NCBI RefSeq assembly: GCF_014287775.1
Contig: NZ_JACOOZ010000005.1
Location: forward strand, 124,001-188,000
Origin: Eubacterium_G segne
GTDB lineage: Bacteria > Bacillota > Clostridia > Lachnospirales > Lachnospiraceae
Length of the DNA stretch: 64,000 nt
Reading direction: 5' to 3'
A program made the position numbers and the translations under genes. Shown here piece after piece: positions 53,940-63,342 of this stretch (position 1 is the first letter of the stretch; the number at the start of each line of letters is the position of its first letter). The notes below the pieces were generated by a model that searched no databases, was not told where the DNA came from, and saw nothing but the letters and a program-made list of their open reading frames with translations.

Positions 53940-54671
53940 TTATTTGTCGTTAGTTATGTCACCGCTACCCTTTAAGTCTATTTTATCACCTAAATATTTA
54001 GGTTCCGGACGGGCAATGCACTTGCCAAATGCCTTTATCCTTGCAATATATTCCCTAAACTGCCAATATATCATTTTTTTGCTGTAGTACCGTAAATCCG
54101 ATGATACACCATAGGCATCAAGTCCTAAGCTTTTGGCAATATAAAGAGCCCTGTACAAATGATATTTCTGGGTAACAATAATCACTTTTCTGGCACCAAA
54201 AATTTCCTTTGCACGATACATTGAATCGTAGGTTTCAAAACCTGCGTGATCCATAAATATATCCTCTGAAGGAACACCTTCGTTAATTGCGTAATTTTTC
54301 ATGGTATTTACTTCGTCATAATTTTCTCTGCCATGATCCCCTGACATAAGTATTTTACCGGCTGCATTGTCCTTATATAATCTGTCACCGATTATAATTC
54401 TATCTTCAAGCATATTAGTAGGTGAGCCGTCTTTTCTCACTCCGGCACCTAAAACAATAATGCAGTCAGCATCCATATCTTTAGCATCCTCTAATGAAAT
54501 GACATTTTCGGATACAGAGTTAGTCATGTACAGATTTATACCAACAACTGCTAACAGTGTTACGAGACAAATAAAAAGTATCCATAGGAAAATTTTTATC
54601 AGCATTTTTTTAAATCCACCTTTTTGTTTCTTGTCCACTTTAGTACCTTTTTGGTCTTTGCACTTTTTCAT
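53940..54671 (-). CDS. SanA/YdcF-like DUF218 membrane protein
   Basis: A 243-residue protein with a basic N-terminus, one membrane helix (about 20-42) and an extracytoplasmic DUF218 domain. The domain shows Ile-Val-Leu-Gly-Ala-Gly-Val, Ser-Gly-Asp-His-Gly and Thr-Gln-Lys-Tyr-His-Leu-Tyr-Arg-Ala motifs. The E. coli homologue SanA affects envelope permeability; the biochemical function is not established. It follows the response regulator by 19 bases, so it may belong to that unit. Confidence 0.85.
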   Translation of the reverse strand: MKKCKDQKGTKVDKKQKGGFKKMLIKIFLWILFICLVTLLAVVGINLYMTNSVSENVISLEDAKDMDADCIIVLGAGVRKDGSPTNMLEDRIIIGDRLYKDNAAGKILMSGDHGRENYDEVNTMKNYAINEGVPSEDIFMDHAGFETYDSMYRAKEIFGARKVIIVTQKYHLYRALYIAKSLGLDAYGVSSDLRYYSKKMIYWQFREYIARIKAFGKCIARPEPKYLGDKIDLKGSGDITNDK

Positions 54672-54690
54672 TCTGCTTTCTCCTTTAGAT

Positions 54691-56136
54691 TTAACCTAAA
54701 TTATTACGGTACTGTGAAGGAGTAAGACCTGTAATACTTTTGAAGGTTTTCATAAAGTGTTTTTCATGGTCGTATCCTACAGCCTGAGAAATTTCATTTA
54801 TTTTCATATCTGTTTCAGTAAGAAGTTTTTTTGCTTCTCCAACACGGATGTTTTTTAAGTAGTTGACAAAATTAGTTCCGGTATACTGCTTAAATGTATA
54901 AGAAAATAATGAATAATTCATGGATATATAATTAGAAACAACAGCCATATTCAAGTCTGTAGCATATTTTTCCTTTATATATTCAATAGCTTTTTGCATT
55001 TTTATATTAGTTTTGTGTTCGTCTATATCCTGACCTACAAGTTCGTTAAAATGGTTAATCCATTCTTTTATCACATCCATGTATACATCAATGGTTTCAA
55101 AGGCATATATATCAGCTAATTCATTAATGTCCTCTTCTTTGTTGGCTAAAACATTTTTATAAACCTTCATTGTGGTTCTTATAATTATTTTCATTTGCTC
55201 CTGAAACTCATTAATGTTGTATTTGCCGGACTTTACACCTTCTGAAAATGCAGTAAGCTGTGATATAGCTTCCTCTAACTTGTTTGAACAAATAAGATTG
55301 GCTGTCTGCATCATATATTTAACACCATATTCAAAGTCTTTAGGAAGTTCTTTGAAACCATCTGCATCTACTAACTTTTCGCATTTTTCAAAGGAAAATC
55401 TTCTCATTTGGGCAGCTTCGCAAAAAGCCTGTTTAACGTCAAAGAAATTTTCATATACTAAACTTACACCAACATAGTAATGCTGAAGTTTGGCTTTAAC
55501 ATCGTTAAAATATTGGGCATCAGTAATAATAAAGTTAAGAGAGTCACGCCCCTGAACATAGAAATACTTATCCTTTTCCGTAAATTCATTATCGTCTTCC
55601 TTTGCACTAAAACAAAATACTGCATACTTATCAAAAGGAATGTATTTGTGTATTATATGGCATGTGTTTTCAAGTTCTGCCACGGTAATATCATCGCAGA
55701 AAATCATATATTTAAGCTGCTGGAAGGCTACGTTACGCTCCTGCATGTATTTTTCCTGTTCTGCTTCATAGATGTCTTCAAACTTAACTAATGTTTCCGT
55801 GATTTTTTTTCTATCTACAGGTTTTAAAATATATTCCTGAACTCCGTTTTTAAGCATACCTACCGCATAGTCGAAATCATCAAATCCACTTACTGCGGCT
55901 ATTAAAGGCTTCTTCTTAAATTCTGAAGCTTTGCTTACTAATGTAATTCCATCCATTTTAGGCATTCTAATATCTGTAAACATTACGTCCACTTCCTGAT
56001 TTTTTAGAATTTCAAGAGCAGCTTCACCGTTGTTACATTCAATAATATTTTCTATTTCCACACCGCTTCTCTCAATCATAGAGCGAACGCCCTGCCTTAT
56101 TAATTTCTCATCTTCAACTAAAAGTAAAGTTTTCAT
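54691..56136 (-). CDS. YesN-type response regulator with AraC DNA-binding domain
   Basis: A 481-residue transcription regulator. The receiver domain (about 1-120) has Glu-Asp-Glu near residue 9, the phospho-acceptor Asp in Thr-Asp-Ile-Arg-Met-Pro-Lys-Met-Asp (about 55), and Lys-Pro near 105. A long middle region of unknown fold follows. The C-terminal ~100 residues form an AraC HTH pair with Gly-Tyr-Asp-His-Glu-Lys-His-Phe-Met-Lys-Thr-Phe-Lys. It is coupled to the kinase (TAATG overlap). Such regulators usually control sugar-uptake genes, but no such target lies downstream here. Confidence 0.93.
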   Translation of the reverse strand: MKTLLLVEDEKLIRQGVRSMIERSGVEIENIIECNNGEAALEILKNQEVDVMFTDIRMPKMDGITLVSKASEFKKKPLIAAVSGFDDFDYAVGMLKNGVQEYILKPVDRKKITETLVKFEDIYEAEQEKYMQERNVAFQQLKYMIFCDDITVAELENTCHIIHKYIPFDKYAVFCFSAKEDDNEFTEKDKYFYVQGRDSLNFIITDAQYFNDVKAKLQHYYVGVSLVYENFFDVKQAFCEAAQMRRFSFEKCEKLVDADGFKELPKDFEYGVKYMMQTANLICSNKLEEAISQLTAFSEGVKSGKYNINEFQEQMKIIIRTTMKVYKNVLANKEEDINELADIYAFETIDVYMDVIKEWINHFNELVGQDIDEHKTNIKMQKAIEYIKEKYATDLNMAVVSNYISMNYSLFSYTFKQYTGTNFVNYLKNIRVGEAKKLLTETDMKINEISQAVGYDHEKHFMKTFKSITGLTPSQYRNNLG

Positions 56137-57929
56137 TATTGATTCTCCTTGTCAAGTGGTATTTTTATAAGCACTTTTGTGTATACGCCTTCTTTTGAAA
56201 AAATCTGTAAACCGTATTCGGCTCCAAAATACATTTTTAGTCGTTTAGAAACGTTATATAAAGCACGTCCGTGTTCCTTAGATTCATCAACTCCATCAGC
56301 GGCATTTATACGTTCTCTAAGTTCCTGTAATTTCTCTTCGGACATACCTGCACCGGCATCGGATACTTCTATATTGACTACATTATTTTCTTCAAATGCC
56401 TTAATATAAATATAAGTGTCTTCTGCCATATTTTCAATACCGTGGTATACGGAATTTTCTACTAAAGGCTGTAGAGACATTTTAGGTATTCTAAGTTTCA
56501 TATATTTATCAGGTATATTAAGAGACAAATATATTTCGTAGTCAAATCTTAAATTTAGAAGATTTAAATAATTTTGTATGTAATGAATCTCCTCGCTTAA
56601 TTCTACCATACCTGAGGTCCATTTCATACTATATCTGAACATTTGCCCCAGGGATGTAATGGCATCTGATATTTCAAACTCAGACTTAATTTCAGCCATC
56701 ATTTTTATTGTTTCAAGAACATTATACATAAAATGAGCATTTATCTGATTTTGTAGGGATTTAATCTCTGCATTTTTTACCAGCAGCTGTTTTTGGGTAT
56801 TTTCCCGGTTTAACTCATCAAGGGAAACAACCATTTTGTTTATTTGTTTACCAAGCTCTGATATTTCATCATTTCCTGATTCTGTAAGTTTAATGTTCTC
56901 GCCATTTTCAATTTGGGCAACTTCACTGGTTAGAATATTAAATCTTCTAAAAATATTTCTTATCATAAAAAATACAATAATTATGAATATTGCCGTTGAA
57001 ATAAGCATAACGTACAAGTAAGGTATCTGGCTCATATAAAAGGAGTCAACGGTATCTTTTATTCCTTTTATATGTACAAAACATCCATTCATGGAAGGTA
57101 AATCAGATACAGAAACAATACAGCTTTGATTGTTAAAAGTTGCAAAAACTGACTTGTTTTTTAATTTATATGTAAATTCAAACAGTTTTTTTCTGTTTTT
57201 ATCAAAAATCTTTTTGTTTTTGTCTGAAGAATAAATGCCACCGTTATTGTCCACAAAACAGCATAGTTCACTGTTATTTTCGTCAAAATATCCTGAAAAC
57301 ATATTTTCAAGAGGCGTTGATATTTCTAAAATAGCAAGGAGTCTGCCGTTGTCATCTTTTATCTGGCTTACTAAACCTATCAGGTGAGAGTTTTTATTTA
57401 CACTATCAGGAAACACCTTATCTAAATAATCTATCTGCCATGGACTGTATTTATAAGTATCTGCCCAGTCCATATTTGAAAGACGGCTTATTTTGTAAAA
57501 TGATGGTTTTTTCTCTGTAATGTCAGCGTTTACAAAAAGCCGCACCTGATATATGTAAGGATTAATAGTGGTCATGGTTTCAAGGGCAGACAGTTCTTTT
57601 TTGTAAAAATTGATTTTTTCAGAAGAACTTAATTCCTCACCTTTTTGTCTTAACTTTATATAATCCTTAATGGAGTCATTTTGTTCTATTGTCTGTTTGG
57701 CTAAATTACAAACTTCCTGTATATCATTGGCATTTTGCAAAAAAGTTTTCATATAAATTTTTTCGTCTTTTAATGCAATATCTTTGGCATTGCCGCTCAT
57801 GTTTATAAACATAATAATAGTCCAGGAAACGGCACATAAAATTATAAATGTGGTAATTATAATAATTACTTTGCCGCTTAGGGAGTTTATATGCATTTTA
57901 AATTTGATTTTATTAGAAACACGTTTCAT
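56136..57929 (-). CDS. YesM-type sensor histidine kinase
   Basis: A 597-residue membrane kinase. Two membrane helices (about 18-40 and 300-320) enclose a ~260-residue extracytoplasmic sensor (dCache-like). A HAMP segment follows. The kinase box is Asn-Ala-His-Phe-Met-Tyr-Asn-Val-Leu-Glu near residue 398, and the ATPase has Leu-Val-Glu-Asn-Ser-Val-Tyr-His-Gly and Asp-Ala-Gly-Ala-Gly-Met. It starts immediately after the solute-binding protein stop, so the sensor and binding protein are made together. Confidence 0.93.
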   Translation of the reverse strand: MKRVSNKIKFKMHINSLSGKVIIIITTFIILCAVSWTIIMFINMSGNAKDIALKDEKIYMKTFLQNANDIQEVCNLAKQTIEQNDSIKDYIKLRQKGEELSSSEKINFYKKELSALETMTTINPYIYQVRLFVNADITEKKPSFYKISRLSNMDWADTYKYSPWQIDYLDKVFPDSVNKNSHLIGLVSQIKDDNGRLLAILEISTPLENMFSGYFDENNSELCCFVDNNGGIYSSDKNKKIFDKNRKKLFEFTYKLKNKSVFATFNNQSCIVSVSDLPSMNGCFVHIKGIKDTVDSFYMSQIPYLYVMLISTAIFIIIVFFMIRNIFRRFNILTSEVAQIENGENIKLTESGNDEISELGKQINKMVVSLDELNRENTQKQLLVKNAEIKSLQNQINAHFMYNVLETIKMMAEIKSEFEISDAITSLGQMFRYSMKWTSGMVELSEEIHYIQNYLNLLNLRFDYEIYLSLNIPDKYMKLRIPKMSLQPLVENSVYHGIENMAEDTYIYIKAFEENNVVNIEVSDAGAGMSEEKLQELRERINAADGVDESKEHGRALYNVSKRLKMYFGAEYGLQIFSKEGVYTKVLIKIPLDKENQ

Positions 57930-59510
57930 TTATTTATCTAAACCTAACTTTTCTATATTTTCCTGTATTTTTAATGTAAGGGCACTTAACACCCTTTCGT
58001 ATCCCATCTGATATCTTTCTTTCATATAGTTGTTATAAATTTTATCAAATTCCCTGTCGGATTTTGATAGTAATAAAAGAGGTAAAACGTCACCCCATTT
58101 TTTTTCGGCTTTGTTTTTAATTTTTCCAACATCTGTTGAAGTGTCAAAAACAATGGTATATTGCCCAACGTATGTGGTATAAGGATATGACCATTTTTTT
58201 AGCTGGGTAACGGGATTATCAGGATCATCCTTAATCCACTGGGATGCCATGGCATCATTTTGCATCATCCAGTAACAGGAATCACCTCCATATATACTGT
58301 TGTATTTTTTACGGTCAGTGTATAGAAGCTTTCTAACGTCATCCTTTATTTCAGGAACACCATCTTTGTTGTAGTCCCACATCTCACCCTGGGTTCCTAA
58401 CCATGTCATTTTCTGCCCTTCTTCACTTAAAAGGTATGTGAGAAGTTTTATGGCAGCCTTAGGGTTTTGGCACTTCTTTGAAATCATGGTTACAGTCCAG
58501 CCATTTACGCTTGTTCCCGGAAGAGTGTAGTCGTCACCGGAAAGATTTTTCGGACCGTCAACGGCAATGTATATGCTATCGGGATTGTTTTTATAAAGAT
58601 TTTTTTCCTGATCAGATAAATCCGTATATTGATATATCATGCAGAAGTATTGTCCGTTATTAATTTTTTCAGATTTCTGGGTTCGACTCTCAACAAAAAT
58701 TTCATCCTTTAAAAGACCTTCTCCGCCAAGTTTTCTAAAGGCTTTAAGCCATGTAATATAGTCCTTGTTTTTTAAACGGTCAATGGCATTCCCTTTTTTG
58801 TCAACGTAAGGAACTGCTAAGAAATCCAAAAGATAATTATCAAAGGAATCACAGCCTATATCGTTAAATTCAGTACAACCTACAGGAATCATTTCATTTC
58901 CGTCAATTGTAGGAAACATTTTGGCTGCTTTTTCTACTGCTTTAACAAAGCCTTCAGGTGTAGTCATATCAGGACTTCCAATGGCTTCGTAAATATCCTT
59001 TCTTACAAGAAAGGCTTCATTGGAAGCTAAATTATCATATTTTTCGTAATCTGACGGAGAACAGGCTGAATTTGGATAGCCGTATAAATGTCCGTTAGGT
59101 CGTGAGTGCCACTTTACAACCTGCTCATTTACAACGTTATAAAAGTAAGTATCGTATTCATCTGCAAGTTTATCCAGAGCATATACTTTCTTATCGTTTA
59201 TCATTTCACTTATTTCAGGTTCCCACCATCCCAGAGTTATTAAATCAGGAAGGGAATCAGAGGCAATCATTGAATCCAGCTTCTCATTGGGATTGCCGGT
59301 TGGTGTAATAAAGCTGATGTTACACTTGGTTTTCCTGGTAATGGCCTTTGATACAATGTTATTACCCCAGTCTGTATTAAACCACGAAAAATTTATATAC
59401 CATGACAAATCTGTATATTTTTCTGCTTTTTCTTTTTTTCCACAACTGCAAAACAGCGATAATGCCAGTGCAATGCATAACAATACACTAATTATCTGTT
59501 TATTTTTCAT
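57930..59510 (-). CDS. extracellular solute-binding lipoprotein
   Basis: A 526-residue binding protein of the sugar-type ABC family. A signal peptide (about 1-22) ends in a Cys-Ser-Cys-Gly lipobox-like site; Cys23 or Cys21 would carry the lipid. The mature part is long and Trp/Tyr-rich, like LplA/YtcQ-type binders of plant or host glycans. No permease or ATPase genes are adjacent. The ATG overlaps the rng stop (TAATG) and the stop abuts the kinase ATG. It may feed ligand information to the kinase (inference) or serve a transporter encoded elsewhere. Confidence 0.9.
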   Translation of the reverse strand: MKNKQIISVLLCIALALSLFCSCGKKEKAEKYTDLSWYINFSWFNTDWGNNIVSKAITRKTKCNISFITPTGNPNEKLDSMIASDSLPDLITLGWWEPEISEMINDKKVYALDKLADEYDTYFYNVVNEQVVKWHSRPNGHLYGYPNSACSPSDYEKYDNLASNEAFLVRKDIYEAIGSPDMTTPEGFVKAVEKAAKMFPTIDGNEMIPVGCTEFNDIGCDSFDNYLLDFLAVPYVDKKGNAIDRLKNKDYITWLKAFRKLGGEGLLKDEIFVESRTQKSEKINNGQYFCMIYQYTDLSDQEKNLYKNNPDSIYIAVDGPKNLSGDDYTLPGTSVNGWTVTMISKKCQNPKAAIKLLTYLLSEEGQKMTWLGTQGEMWDYNKDGVPEIKDDVRKLLYTDRKKYNSIYGGDSCYWMMQNDAMASQWIKDDPDNPVTQLKKWSYPYTTYVGQYTIVFDTSTDVGKIKNKAEKKWGDVLPLLLLSKSDREFDKIYNNYMKERYQMGYERVLSALTLKIQENIEKLGLDK

Positions 59511-60637
59511 TACTTATCACCTACTATTTCCTTTAATGGCTTTTCTTTTTTTTGGCGGGAAATTTCCATTAAGCCTAAATGTGTCATTCCCCATATATTA
59601 CATTTAACGTAATCACAGTCAACATATGATTTTAAGATATCTTCAAGATTTTGGCAACTTTCTTTTTTAGACATATTTATAAAATCTACAATTATAATTC
59701 CTGAAATATTACGAATCCTAAGCTGCTTAGAAATTTCAAGGGCTGCCTCAAGATTGATTTTTTCAAATGTTTTTTCTTTGTTATTATGAAATTCTGCTTT
59801 TCCCGTATTTACATCTATTACAGTTAACGCTTCTGTAACTTCAATTACCAGATAAGCTCCTGACTTAAGCCATACTTTTTTTGATAATGCATTTTTCAAA
59901 TGTTTTCCTAAAGCATATTTGTTACATAAGCTTATGGAAGTATCTGTAAAATAAGTTGCAGATATCCGGCTATTTGTAAGAAATTTATAAACATTTTCAT
60001 TGTCTGTTTTTATTTCTCCTGAATATTTATTTATAAATTCATTACATGCATTAACAATTTTGTTGTTTTCAAAAAGCAAAGCTTTAGAAGTTGAAAAATT
60101 AAATTTCCTTAATATATCTTCATATTGTTTCTTTAATAAATCAGCCTGAGCTAATATATCCTCCATGGAACAATCGGCTCCGGAAGTTCGTAAAATAAAT
60201 CCATATTCCCCGGTGTCAAGAGAGGAAAGGGACGACTTTAACCGGTTGCGTGTGTCATTATCCGTGATTTTTCTTGATATGCTTATTCCACTGCCACCTA
60301 CTACCATTACCAAATTATCAGAAGAAAGGTTTAGCTTTAAGGTAAGGGCATAGTCCTTGGTTTTTATTTTGTCTCCTGCAACCTGAACTAAAATTTTGCC
60401 CCCGGACTTTGGCTTTTTCTCTATATTTTTAAGGGAAAGAAATCCTTTTAAATTGTCCCCGAATTCCACGAAAGCTGCATCAATATTTTTTACAACATCC
60501 TTAACATATCCGCAATAGATATTACCTATTAATGAATTGTCACTGAAATTTTGAATACGATACAATTCATCATTAATAAAATAAAATCCAAGTAATATGT
60601 TATTATAAAAATCACTTATAATCAGCCTGTTATCCAA
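59510..60637 (-). CDS. rng: RNase E/G family ribonuclease, short form
   Basis: A 375-residue endoribonuclease. The S1-like domain lies near the N-terminus and the DNase I-like catalytic core holds the two metal-binding Asp motifs, Val-Ile-Asp-Val-Asn-Thr-Gly-Lys and Ile-Ile-Val-Asp-Phe-Ile-Asn-Met. The protein stops where E. coli RNase G continues with a Cys-Pro-x-Cys zinc link and a dimerisation part (489 residues in E. coli); those are missing. It starts at TTG (60637) after GGAGAA. It follows the radical SAM pair, as in other Clostridia, but precedes the binding protein instead of rplU. Confidence 0.88.
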   Translation of the reverse strand: MDNRLIISDFYNNILLGFYFINDELYRIQNFSDNSLIGNIYCGYVKDVVKNIDAAFVEFGDNLKGFLSLKNIEKKPKSGGKILVQVAGDKIKTKDYALTLKLNLSSDNLVMVVGGSGISISRKITDNDTRNRLKSSLSSLDTGEYGFILRTSGADCSMEDILAQADLLKKQYEDILRKFNFSTSKALLFENNKIVNACNEFINKYSGEIKTDNENVYKFLTNSRISATYFTDTSISLCNKYALGKHLKNALSKKVWLKSGAYLVIEVTEALTVIDVNTGKAEFHNNKEKTFEKINLEAALEISKQLRIRNISGIIIVDFINMSKKESCQNLEDILKSYVDCDYVKCNIWGMTHLGLMEISRQKKEKPLKEIVGDK

Positions 60638-61310
60638 TGTTTTCTCCTATATCACTACCAATATTATCTAAGGAAATGAGCTTGCCATCCTCAGTGCAAT
60701 ACATATCAAGACGCTCATAAATATATGAGGTATCACTTTTTTGTGTGAAATTTTCAAGGGCTGTAACTACTAATTCTGGTTTCAGATTTTGAGCACTTCC
60801 CTGGGCAAGCTTTATAAAAATGCCATTATCCTCTTTTTTGATGGAATATATCAATGGCTTTATATCTACTTCCTTCTCACTTTTCTTAGTCTTCTTAATT
60901 ACATTGATGGAATCCTGATTTATAAAACCGGTAATATCATCGTCTGTAAATATATCTGTATATACAAAATAATCTGCAGCAGACATAACAGCCATGGCAT
61001 TTTTGGCATTATCAGGAAGTAATTTATAGCTTAAAACTTTTACTCCTTCAACGTTTTGCTCGTTTATTCTTTCTATTGCCTCTTTAGTGGAAAGGGTGGA
61101 GTTTACTTCCATATCAAAGTATTCACCTTTACTTAAAACACCTACACTAAGAGGTGCTGCAAAAGACATTTTCTGGTGAGGTGAAAAACCTTCCGAATAT
61201 GCCACATCAATTTCACCACGGCGCATTACTTTTTGAAAATATCTAACCATATCCAAATGACCTATAAATTTCATTTGTTCCTGTTTTGAAAAACGCACTC
61301 TAATTTTCAT
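60630..61310 (-). CDS. radical-SAM-associated DUF2344 (TIGR03936) protein
   Basis: A 226-residue protein. The N-terminal Lys-Ile-Arg-Val-Arg-Phe-Ser-Lys and Ile-Gly-His-Leu-Asp-Met-Val-Arg motifs and the Ser-Glu-Gly-Phe-Ser-Pro-His-Gln-Lys segment are typical. It always accompanies the TIGR03960 radical SAM protein upstream, with which it overlaps by 11 bases. The role is unknown, and tRNA or rRNA modification has been suggested. The start at 61310 follows GGAGGT; the frame to 61343 does not. Confidence 0.9.
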   Translation of the reverse strand: MKIRVRFSKQEQMKFIGHLDMVRYFQKVMRRGEIDVAYSEGFSPHQKMSFAAPLSVGVLSKGEYFDMEVNSTLSTKEAIERINEQNVEGVKVLSYKLLPDNAKNAMAVMSAADYFVYTDIFTDDDITGFINQDSINVIKKTKKSEKEVDIKPLIYSIKKEDNGIFIKLAQGSAQNLKPELVVTALENFTQKSDTSYIYERLDMYCTEDGKLISLDNIGSDIGENIG

Positions 61311-63162
61311 GGCAAATACCTCCTCCAAAAGATGCTGCTCCACATCCGGAACATTTCATACGACAGTTAGGAGTTACGGTTTCATTATGGGCATTATGCC
61401 ATTCTCTAAGTAAGAAATTTTTAGTTACTCCTGTATCAATGAAATCCCAAGGGAAAATTTCATCTTCTTTTCTTTCTCTTGTTACATAAAAATCAACATC
61501 TATATTTGTTTCTTTAATGGCTTCCTGCCATAATTCTTCATTATGAAATTCTGACCAGGCATCATATATTCCACCTTTTTCATATACATAAAGAATGGTT
61601 TTTGCCAGTTTTCTGTCGCCTCTTGCCAGTAAACCTTCAAGTACACTTATATCTGACTCATGCCAATGATATTTAATACTTTTTCTGTTTAACAGAGTTT
61701 TTAATTTGTCATTAATTCTTCGTGCCTTATCCAGAAAATCTTTGGAGGTACACATAGGTGCCCACTGAAATGGTGTAAAAGGCTTAGGCACAAAGAAAGA
61801 TGTGCTGGCAGTAATCTGGCATTTTCCGTTTCTCTTTTCTTTTGGCACTGTTTCATAATATAATTCAGCTATTTTTTCGCATAAATCCATTATTCCGTCA
61901 ACATCGTCGTTAGTTTCAGTTGGCTGACCTAACATAAAATAAAGCTTTACTTTATTCCAGCCACCTTTAAATGCCTGTTCACATCCATTTAAAATATCCT
62001 CTTCCGTAAGTCCTTTATTAATAACGTTACGCATTCTTTGGGTACCTGCTTCCGGGGCAAAGGTTATGGAGCTTTTCTTTACATCCTGTACCTTGCTCAT
62101 TACGTCTAAAGAAAAGGCATCAATTCTAAGAGAAGGCAGGGAAATATTTATATGTCGTGATTTACACTCTTCTATTAAGAAATCAATAAGCTCTTTTAAA
62201 TGACTGTAGTCACTGGTGCTTAAGGAACTTAAGGAAATTTCTTCCTGCCCTGTGGTTTTTAGCATGGTTGTAGCTAAATATTTTAATTTTTCAAGGCTTT
62301 TTTCCCTTAACGGCTTATATACTGAACCTGCCTGACAAAAACGACACTCTCTTATACAGCCTCTTTGTACTTCAAGAACACATCTGTCCTGTGTTACCTT
62401 AATAAAGGGAACAAGAGGCTTTTCAGGGTATTCTACTTTGTCAAAATCAAGTACAATATCTTTTCTTACGCCACCTTTGGCATGAGGGTTATTAGGAACC
62501 ATTTCTTTAATGGTGCAGTCTTCATTGTATATCACATCATAAAATGCCGGGACATACATACATGGAATTTCCGCAGCCATTTCCAAAAACTCTTTCCTTG
62601 TACCACCGTTTTTCTTGTTTTCTTTATATAAATCAAGGAGGTGATAAAATTCAGTTTCCCCTTCGCCCATATAAAAAATATCAAAAAAATCTGCTACCGG
62701 TTCCGGATTGTAAGAACATGGACCGCCACCCATAACAATAGGCTCATCCTCACCTCTGTCCTTTGAAAGTAAGGTCACCTGACTTAAATCAAGAAGCTGT
62801 AATATGTTAGTGTAACACATTTCGTATTGTAATGTTATGCCGATAAAATCAAAGTCCTTTACACTATCCTGGGATTCTAGGGCAAATAATGGGATATTTT
62901 TCTCACGCATTATTTTATCTAAATCAACCCATGGGGAGTATACTCTTTCACAGTACACATCATCTCTTTTATTTAATAAGTCATAAATAATCTGTATACC
63001 TAAATGGGACATACCTATATCATATACATCAGGAAAGCACATGGCGTATCTGATATCTACACTTTCAGGGTCTTTAACTACCATGTTTACTTCATTTCCA
63101 ATGTAACGTGCAGGCTTTTCTATATTTAACAATATTTCATCTGATAAAGCTAATTTTCTCAT
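61300..63162 (-). CDS. TIGR03960 family B12-binding-domain radical SAM protein
   Basis: A 620-residue enzyme. An N-terminal Rossmann/cobalamin-binding-like domain (about 1-220) is followed by a radical SAM core with Cys-Ile-Arg-Glu-Cys-Arg-Phe-Cys near residue 275, and a C-terminal extension rich in Cys. The family is conserved in Clostridia next to DUF2344 and rng. The substrate is unknown. It is the first gene of the leftward run and starts after TAGGAG. Confidence 0.92.
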   Translation of the reverse strand: MRKLALSDEILLNIEKPARYIGNEVNMVVKDPESVDIRYAMCFPDVYDIGMSHLGIQIIYDLLNKRDDVYCERVYSPWVDLDKIMREKNIPLFALESQDSVKDFDFIGITLQYEMCYTNILQLLDLSQVTLLSKDRGEDEPIVMGGGPCSYNPEPVADFFDIFYMGEGETEFYHLLDLYKENKKNGGTRKEFLEMAAEIPCMYVPAFYDVIYNEDCTIKEMVPNNPHAKGGVRKDIVLDFDKVEYPEKPLVPFIKVTQDRCVLEVQRGCIRECRFCQAGSVYKPLREKSLEKLKYLATTMLKTTGQEEISLSSLSTSDYSHLKELIDFLIEECKSRHINISLPSLRIDAFSLDVMSKVQDVKKSSITFAPEAGTQRMRNVINKGLTEEDILNGCEQAFKGGWNKVKLYFMLGQPTETNDDVDGIMDLCEKIAELYYETVPKEKRNGKCQITASTSFFVPKPFTPFQWAPMCTSKDFLDKARRINDKLKTLLNRKSIKYHWHESDISVLEGLLARGDRKLAKTILYVYEKGGIYDAWSEFHNEELWQEAIKETNIDVDFYVTRERKEDEIFPWDFIDTGVTKNFLLREWHNAHNETVTPNCRMKCSGCGAASFGGGICHEN

Positions 63163-63245
63163 ATTTCTCCTAGACTTTTATATTAATTCTGTAGTTTTTG
63201 TGATATTAATGTGTTATACTATTTAGCTGTAAAAATAAGTTTCAC

Positions 63246-63291
63246 ATATGCTTTAATTTAGTATTATACCATTCCTTATAATACTATATAG
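63246..63291 (-). promoter_or_regulatory. probable promoter of the radical SAM-rng operon
   Basis: On the minus strand, an extended -10 TGGTATAAT (TATAAT at 63268-63263) with no clear -35. The expected leader is about 95 bases. On the plus strand, a TATAAT at 63277-63282 could serve the PHP gene. The 180-base gap 63163-63342 has no gene. Confidence 0.4.
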
Positions 63292-63342
63292 AAATGTTTT
63301 TTACAATAAAAGCGAAATATTAACCCGGGAGATTTTAATAAA

